A stretch of DNA of 64,000 nucleotides, from contig NC_135559.1 in NCBI RefSeq assembly GCF_964340395.1, positions 16,426,050 through 16,490,049 of the forward strand, written 5' to 3'. This DNA is from Glandiceps talaboti (Eukaryota > Hemichordata > Enteropneusta > Spengelidae). Positions 57,536 through 64,000 of this stretch are shown here, in pieces. The position numbers and the translations under genes were made by a program. The notes below the pieces were generated by a model that was given only the letters and a program-made list of their open reading frames with translations, did not search any database and was not told the origin of the DNA. The first letter of the stretch is position 1. Each line of letters begins with the position of its first letter.

Positions 57536-57538
57536 CGT
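57536..57538 (+). CDS. Candidate 3-nt microexon 8: CGT
   Basis: The upstream ATG of other units is changed here (ggaaattaac), so a small reading frame starting there is not conserved. Donor side gtaagttattataaag, shared with microexon 16, also CGT. Arg as one codon. Confidence 0.5.
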
Positions 57539-57951
57539 GTAAGTTATTATAAAGGAAGGTTTATTTACAACCTTATTACTAGTTATATGCATTATTTATA
57601 TTAGAGTTTAATTGGATATAAGTCCTTGTATATAAAATATTCTTGGTAAATATCATTTACTTCACACTTATTCAAAAGAAATATATATAATGATGTAAAT
57701 TTCTTTATTTAGTTATAGATTACTAGTTCGTTATGTAAATGTATGTATACAGATTATTACGGAATAGATTTCAGTCATGTGTTGTAGTAAAATGGACAAA
57801 TATTTGAGTGTATCTAGATAGAAAGTAAAGATATTCATTTCACATGTCATGAATTATATAAATAATATCTTTCTTTTTATCCTTCTTTCCTGTGAATATT
57901 AATATCCTGTCTATTCATCCTTGTCTGGAAATGAACACAACTACTCTACAG

Positions 57952-57954
57952 AGT
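57952..57954 (+). CDS. Candidate 3-nt microexon 9: AGT
   Basis: Same triplet and background as microexon 2; 405 bp to the next. Ser as one codon. Confidence 0.5.
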
Positions 57955-58356
57955 GTAAGTTATAATAAAGGAAGGATTATTTACTACCTTATTACTAGTT
58001 ATATGCATTATTTATATTAGAGTTTAATTGGATATAAGTCCTTGTGTATAAAATATTCTTGGTAAATATCATGTACTTCACACTTATTCAAAAGAAATAT
58101 ATATAATGATGTAAAATGTTTTATTAATTATAGATTAGTAGTTCATTATGTAAATGTATGTATACAGATTATTACAGAATACATTTTAGTCATGTGTTGT
58201 AGTAAAATGGACAGATATTTGAGTGCATCTAGATAGACAGTAAAGATATTCATATCACATATGTCACACTAATTTACAGTGTAGTTGATTCAATGTCATG
58301 AATTTAATATCCTGTCTATTCATCCCTGTCTGGAAATGAACACAACTACTCTACAG

Positions 58357-58359
58357 TTT
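58357..58359 (+). CDS. Candidate 3-nt microexon 10: TTT
   Basis: Donor side gtaagttatgataaag, shared only with microexon 12. Shortest spacing before it (405 bp). Phe as one codon. Confidence 0.5.
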
Positions 58360-58766
58360 GTAAGTTATGATAAAGGAAGGATTATTTACTACCTTATTAC
58401 TAGTTATATGCATTATTTATATTAGAGTTTAATTGGATATAAGTCCTTTTATATAAAATATTCTTGGTAAATATTTACTTCACACTTATTCAAAAAAAAA
58501 ATATAATGATGTACATTTTTTTATTTAGTTATAGATTACTAGTTCGTTATGTAAATGTATGTATACAGATTATTACAGAATACATTTTAGTCATGTGTTG
58601 TAGTAAAATGGACAAATATTTAAGTGCATCTTGATAGACAGTAAAGATATTCATTTCACATATGTCACACTAATTTACAGTGTAGTTGATTCAATGTCAT
58701 TCTTTCCTAAAATTTAATATACTATCTATACATCCTTGTCTGGAAATGAACACAACTACTCTACAG

Positions 58767-58769
58767 CTT
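58767..58769 (+). CDS. Candidate 3-nt microexon 11: CTT
   Basis: Unit closely resembles that of microexon 4. Leu as one codon. Confidence 0.5.
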
Positions 58770-59182
58770 GTAAGTTATAATAAAGGAAGGATTGTTTACT
58801 ACCTTGTTACTAGTTATATGCATTATTTATATTAGAGTTTAATTGGATATAAGTCCTAGTATACACAATATTCTTGGTAAATATCATGTACTTCACACTT
58901 AATCAAAAGAAATATATATAATGATGTACACTTTTTTATTTAGTTATAGATTAGTAGTTCGTTATGTAAATGTATGTATACAGATTATTACGGAATAGAT
59001 TTCAGTCATGTGTTGTAGTAAAATGGACAAATATTTGAGTGTATCTAGATAGACAGTAAAGATATTCATTTCACATGTCATGAATTATATAAATAATATC
59101 TTTCTTTTTATCCTTCTTTCCTGTGAATATTAATATCCTGTCTATTCATCCTTGTCTGGAAATGAACACAACTACTCTACAG

Positions 59183-59185
59183 TTT
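59183..59185 (+). CDS. Candidate 3-nt microexon 12: TTT
   Basis: Donor side as in microexon 10. Phe as one codon. Confidence 0.5.
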
Positions 59186-59592
59186 GTAAGTTATGATAAA
59201 GGAAGGATTATTTACTACCTTATTACTAGTTATATGCATTATTTATATTAGAGTTTAATTGGATATAAGTCCTTTTATATAAAATATTCTTGGTAAATAT
59301 GTACTTCACACTTATTCAAAAAAAAATATAATGATGTACATTTTTTTATTTAGTTATAGATTACTAGTTCGTTATGTAAATGTATGTATACAGATTATTA
59401 CAGAATACATTTTAGTCATGTGTTGTAGTAAAATGGACAAATATTTGAGTGTATCTTGATAGACAGTAAAGATATTCATTTCACATGTCATGAATTATAT
59501 AAATAATATCTTTCTTTTTATCCTTCTTTCCTGTGAATATTAATATCCTGTCTATTCATCCTTGTCTGGAAATGAACACAACTATTCTACAG

Positions 59593-59595
59593 ATT
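59593..59595 (+). CDS. Candidate 3-nt microexon 13: ATT
   Basis: actattctacag background, unlike microexon 1 with the same triplet. From here on units are mostly ~450 bp. Ile as one codon. Confidence 0.5.
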
Positions 59596-60042
59596 GTAAG
59601 TTATAATAAAGGAAGGATTATTTACTACCTTATTACTAGTTATATGCATTATTTATATTAGAGTTTAATTGGATATAAGTCCTTGTGTATAAAATATTCT
59701 TGGTAAATATCATGTACTTCACACTTATTCAAAATAAATATATATAATGATGTAAAATGTTTTATTTAGTTATAGATTTCTAGGTCGTTATGAAAATGTA
59801 TGTATACAGATTATTACAGAATAGATTTCAGTCATGTGTTGTAGTAAAATGGACAAATATTTGAGTGTATCTAGATAGACAGTAAAGATATTCATTTCAC
59901 ATATGTCACACTAATTTACAGTGTAGTTGATTCAATGTCATGAATTATATAAATAATATCTTTCTTTTTATCCTTCTTTCCTGTGAATTTTGATATCCTG
60001 TCTATTCATCCTTGCCTGGAAATGAACAAAAATATTCTACAG

Positions 60043-60045
60043 GAG
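60043..60045 (+). CDS. Candidate 3-nt microexon 14: GAG
   Basis: aaatattctacag background; followed by 'gggaagaattatttacta'. Glu as one codon. Confidence 0.5.
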
Positions 60046-60495
60046 GTAAGTTATAATAAAGGGAAGAATTATTTACTAATGAATTACTAGTTATATGCAT
60101 TATTTATATTAGAGTTTAATTGGATATAAGTCCTTGTGTATAAAATATTCTTGGTAAATATCATGTACTTCACACTTATTCAAAAGAAATATATATAATG
60201 ATGTAAAAAAAATTATTTAGTTATAGATTACTAGTTCGTTATGAAAATGTATGTATGCAGATTATTACAGAATAGATTTCAGTCATGTGTTGTAGTAAAA
60301 TGGACAAATATGTGAGTGTATCTAGATAGACAGTAAAGATATTCATTTCACATATGTCACACTAATTTACAGTGTAGTTGATCATCAATGTCATGAATTA
60401 TATAAATAATATCTTTCTTTTTATCCTTCTTTACTGTGAATTTCAATATCCTGTCTATTCATCCTTGTCTGGAAATGAACACAACTATTCTACAG

Positions 60496-60498
60496 CTT
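60496..60498 (+). CDS. Candidate 3-nt microexon 15: CTT
   Basis: Lies at the place equivalent to microexon 22 in a duplicated two-unit block, where the triplet is ACG. Leu as one codon. Confidence 0.5.
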
Positions 60499-60948
60499 GT
60501 AAGTTATTATAAAGGAAGGATTATTTAGTACCTTATTACTAGTTATATGCATTATTTATATTAGAGTTTAATTGGATATAAGTCCTTGTGTATAGAATAT
60601 TCTTGGTAAATATCATGTACTTCACACTTATTTAAAAGAAATATATATAATGATGTAAAAAAAAAATATTTAGTTATAGATTACTAGTTCGTTATGAAAA
60701 TGTATGTATACAGATTATTACAGAATAGATTTCAGTCATGTGTTGTAGTAAAATGGACAAATATTTGAGTGTATCTAGATAGACAGTAAAGATATTCATT
60801 TCACATATGTCACACTAATTTACAGTGTAGTTGATCATCAATGTCATGAATTATAGAAATAATATCTTTCTTTTTATCCTTCTTTACTGTGAATTTTGAT
60901 ATCCTGTCTATTCATCCTTGTCTGGAAATGAACACAACTATTCTACAG

Positions 60949-60951
60949 CGT
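60949..60951 (+). CDS. Candidate 3-nt microexon 16: CGT
   Basis: Donor side gtaagttattataaag. Arg as one codon. Confidence 0.5.
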
Positions 60952-61400
60952 GTAAGTTATTATAAAGGAAGGATTATTTAGTACCTTATTACTAGTTATA
61001 TGCATTATTTATATTAGAGTTTAATTGGATATAAGTCCTTGTGTATAAAATATTCTTGATAAATATCATGTACTTCACACTTATTCAAAAGAAATATATA
61101 TAATGATGTAAAAAAATTTATTTTGTTATAGATTACTAGTTCGTTATGTAAATGTATGTATACAGATTATTACAGAATATATTTCAGTCATGTGTTGTAG
61201 TAAAATGGACAAATATTTGAGTGTATCTAGATAGAAAGTAAAGATATTCATTTCACATATGTCACATTAATTTACAGTGTAGTTGATCATCAATGTCATG
61301 AATTATATAAATAATATCTCTCTTTTTATCCTTCTTTACTGTGAATTTTGATATCCTGTTTATTCATCCTTGTCTGGAAATGAACAAAAATATTCTACAG

Positions 61401-61403
61401 AAG
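61401..61403 (+). CDS. Candidate 3-nt microexon 17: AAG
   Basis: aaatattctacag background; only AAG in the window. Lys as one codon. Confidence 0.5.
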
Positions 61404-61850
61404 GTAAGTTATAATAAAGGAAGGATTATTTACTACCTTATTACTAGTTATATGCATTATTTATATTAGAGTTTAATTGGATATAAGTCCTTGTGTATAA
61501 AATATTCTTGGTAAATATCATGTTCTTCACACTTATTCAAAAGAAATATATATAATGATGTAAAATGTTTTATTTAGTTATAGATTACTAGGTCGTTATG
61601 AAAATGTATGTATACAGATTATTACAGAATAGATTTCAGTCATGTGTTGTAGTAAAATGGACAAATATTTGAGTGTATCTAGATAGACAGTAAAGATATT
61701 CATTTCACATATGTCACACTAATTTACAGTGTAGTTGATTCAATGTCATGAATTATATAAATAATATCTTTCTTTTTATCCTTCTTTCCTGTGAATTTTG
61801 ATATCCTGTCTATTCATCCTTGCCTGGAAATGAACAAAAATATTCTACAG

Positions 61851-61853
61851 CTT
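61851..61853 (+). CDS. Candidate 3-nt microexon 18: CTT
   Basis: Followed by gtaagttgtaataaag. Its unit is nearly the same as that of microexon 19. Leu as one codon. Confidence 0.5.
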
Positions 61854-62300
61854 GTAAGTTGTAATAAAGGGAAGAAATATTTACTAATGAATTACTAGTT
61901 ATATGCATTATTTATATTAGAGTTTAATTGGATATAAGTCCTTGTGTATAAAATATTCTTGGTAAATATCATGTACTTCATACTTATTCAAAAGAAATAT
62001 ATTTAATGTTGTAAAAATTTAATTTAGTTATAGATTACTAGTTCGTTATGAAAATGTATGTATACAGATTATTACAGAATAGATTTCAGTCATGTGTTGT
62101 AGTAAAATGGACAAATATATGAGTGTATCTAGATAGACAGTAAAGATATTCATTTCACATATGTCACACTAATTTACAGTGTAGTTGATTCAATGTCATG
62201 AATTATATAAATAATATCTTTCTTTTTATCCTTCTTTCCTGTGAATTTTGATATCCTGTCTATTCATCCTTGCCTGGAAATGAACAAAAATATTCTACAG

Positions 62301-62303
62301 CTT
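62301..62303 (+). CDS. Candidate 3-nt microexon 19: CTT
   Basis: Probable recent tandem copy of microexon 18. Leu as one codon. Confidence 0.5.
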
Positions 62304-62743
62304 GTAAGTTATAATAAAGGGAAGAAATATTTACTAATGAATTACTAGTTATATGCATTATTTATATTAGAGTTTAATTGGATATAAATCTTTGTGTATA
62401 AAATATTCTTGGTAAATATCATGTACTTCACACTTATTCAAAAGAAATATATAATGATGTAAAATGTTTTATTTAGTTATAGATTGCTAGTTCATTATGT
62501 AAATGTATGTGTACAGATTTTTACAGAATATATTTTAGTCATGTGTTGTAGTAAAATGGACAAATATTTGAGTGTATCTAGATAGACAGTAAAGATATTC
62601 ATTTCACATATGTCAAACTAATTTAGAGTGTAGTTGATCATCAATGTCATCACTTATAATCTTTCTTTTTATCCTTCTTTCCTGTGAATTTTGATATCCT
62701 GTCTATTCATCCTTGTCTGGAAATGAACACAAATATTCTACAG

Positions 62744-62746
62744 GAG
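62744..62746 (+). CDS. Candidate 3-nt microexon 20: GAG
   Basis: Preceding unit is 443 bp because 'atgaattatataaataat' is missing. Glu as one codon. Confidence 0.5.
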
Positions 62747-63196
62747 GTAAGTTATAATAAAGGGAAGAATTATTTACTAATGAATTACTAGTTATATGCA
62801 TTATTTATATTAGAGTTTAATTGGATATAAGTCCTTGTATATAAAATATTCTTGGTAAATATCATGTACTTCACACTTATTCAAAAGAAATATATATAAT
62901 GATGTAAATTCTTTTATTTAGTTATAGATTACTAGTTCGTTATGTAAATGCATGTATACAGATTATTACAGAATAGATTTCAGTCATGTGTTGTAGTAAA
63001 ATGGACAAATATGTGAGTGTATCTAGATAGACAGTAAAGATATTTATTTCACATATGTCACACTAATTTACAGTGTAGTTGACCATCAATGTCATGAATT
63101 ATATAAATAATATCTTTCTTTTTATCCTTCTTTCCTGTGAATTTTGATATCCTGTCTATTCATACTTGCCTGGAAATGAACAAAAATATTCTACAG

Positions 63197-63199
63197 GAG
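63197..63199 (+). CDS. Candidate 3-nt microexon 21: GAG
   Basis: Start of a block nearly identical to that after microexon 14. Glu as one codon. Confidence 0.5.
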
Positions 63200-63649
63200 G
63201 TAAGTTATAATAAAGGGAAGAATTATTTACTAATGAATTACTAGTTATATGCATTATTTATATTAGAGTTTAATTGGATATAAGTCCTTGTGTATAAAAT
63301 ATTCTTGGTAAATATCATGTACTTCACACTTATTCAAAAGAAATATATATAATGATGTAAAAAAAATTATTTAGTTATAGATTACTAGTTCGTTATGAAA
63401 ATGTATGTATGCAGATTATTACAGAATAGATTTCAGTCATGTGTTGTAGTAAAATGGACAAATATGTGAGTGTATCTAGATAGACAGTAAAGATATTCAT
63501 TTCACATATGTCACACTAATTTACAGTGTAGTTGATCATCAATGTCATGAATTATATAAATAATATCTTTCTTTTTATCCTTCTTTACTGTGAATTTCAA
63601 TATCCTGTCTATTCATCCTTGTCTGGAAATGAACACAACTATTCTACAG

Positions 63650-63652
63650 ACG
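63650..63652 (+). CDS. Candidate 3-nt microexon 22: ACG
   Basis: Last complete triplet in the window; the donor side matches microexon 5. Thr as one codon. Confidence 0.5.
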
Positions 63653-64000
63653 GTAAGTTATAATAAAGGGAAGAAATATTTACTACCTTATTACTAGTTA
63701 TATGCATTATTTATATTAGAGTTTAATTGGATATAAGTCCTTGTGTATAGAATATTCTTGGTAAATATCATGTACTTCACACTTATTTAAAAGAAATATA
63801 TATAATGATGTAAAAAAAAAAATTTAGTTATAGATTACTAGTTCGTTATGAAAATGTATGTATACAGATTATTACAGAATAGATTTCAGTCATGTGTTGT
63901 AGTAAAATGGACAAATATTTGAGTGTATCTAGATAGACAGTAAAGATATTCATTTCACATATGTCACACTAATTTACAGTGTAGTTGATCATCAATGTCA

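Larger units (their letters stand above)
53938..64000 (+). repeat. Tandem array of ~416/450-bp units, each with a variable triplet between splice-like sites
   Basis: One diverged leading unit (to 54140), 22 units with triplets and a partial last unit. Units contain in order: gtaagttataataaag, ttgcattattt-like 'atatgcattatttatattag', 'attggatataagtcc', 'cagtcatgtgttgtagtaaa', 'atctagatagacagtaaaga', an optional ~36-bp module (cacactaatttacagtgtag...), a pyrimidine-rich tract 'tttctttttatccttctttc', 'cttgtctggaaatgaacaca' and ctacag. Between ctacag and gtaagt sit, in order: ATT AGT CGT CTT ACG CCT / GCT CGT AGT TTT CTT TTT / ATT GAG CTT CGT AAG CTT / CTT GAG GAG ACG. The rest of the unit differs by only a few percent, with scattered indels. 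The array continues beyond the window. Confidence 0.97.

Noticed and set aside
53938-64000. CRISPR array (repeats with variable segments)
   Set aside because: Repeat units are ~420-450 bp and the variable part is three bases; the DNA is from an animal.

Overview
This is animal nuclear DNA, probably from a marine invertebrate. The genes have spliced exons with consensus GT/AG sites. The rest is invertebrate-type filler: a CR1/L2-like LINE, a Polinton, foldback elements and many tetranucleotide microsatellites. No rRNA, tRNA or CRISPR was seen. The species cannot be read from the sequence; the dispersed repeats look like those of hemichordates or other invertebrate deuterostomes, which is an impression and not a result.

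Layout. 1-7.4 kb: minus-strand class A GPCR in three recognisable exons, its second intron filled by a decayed LINE and microsatellites. 9.5-15.4 kb: plus-strand alpha-kinase gene with two competing first exons that both match the phase of the catalytic exon. 17.6-21.8 kb: minus-strand four-exon gene for a DDE integrase-core protein, intact over 405 codons. Two inverted copies of a ~0.6 kb element lie directly upstream of the integrase start and of one alpha-kinase first exon. 24.4-25.7 kb: microsatellite and ~110-bp tandem units. 27.2-45.8 kb: a Polinton (Maverick) of about 18.6 kb with long terminal inverted repeats, protein-primed DNA polymerase B, retroviral-type integrase with chromodomain, packaging ATPase, double-jelly-roll major capsid protein and about 15 small Polinton proteins. 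Replication and packaging genes are broken by frameshifts and stops, while the capsid gene and several structural genes are open. 45.8-48.0 kb: a truncated second terminal repeat and two inverted-repeat elements, associated with short palindromes flanked by exact 7-bp direct repeats. 50.4-50.6 kb: an exon encoding most of a death effector domain.

Most interesting region, about 53.94 kb to the window end: a tandem array of ~416- or ~450-bp units. Every complete unit carries a 3-nucleotide segment between an invariant splice-acceptor-like sequence (ctacag) and a perfect donor (gtaagt). The surrounding unit is nearly constant, but the triplet differs from unit to unit (10 different triplets in 22 units), and its third base is always T or G. 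The first, most diverged unit has zero nucleotides between acceptor and donor, like a recursive splice site. I read this as an array of one-codon microexons that could supply a choice of residues to a transcript. That is inference from sequence; transcript data would decide it. The array runs off the right edge, so its length and the gene it serves are not known.
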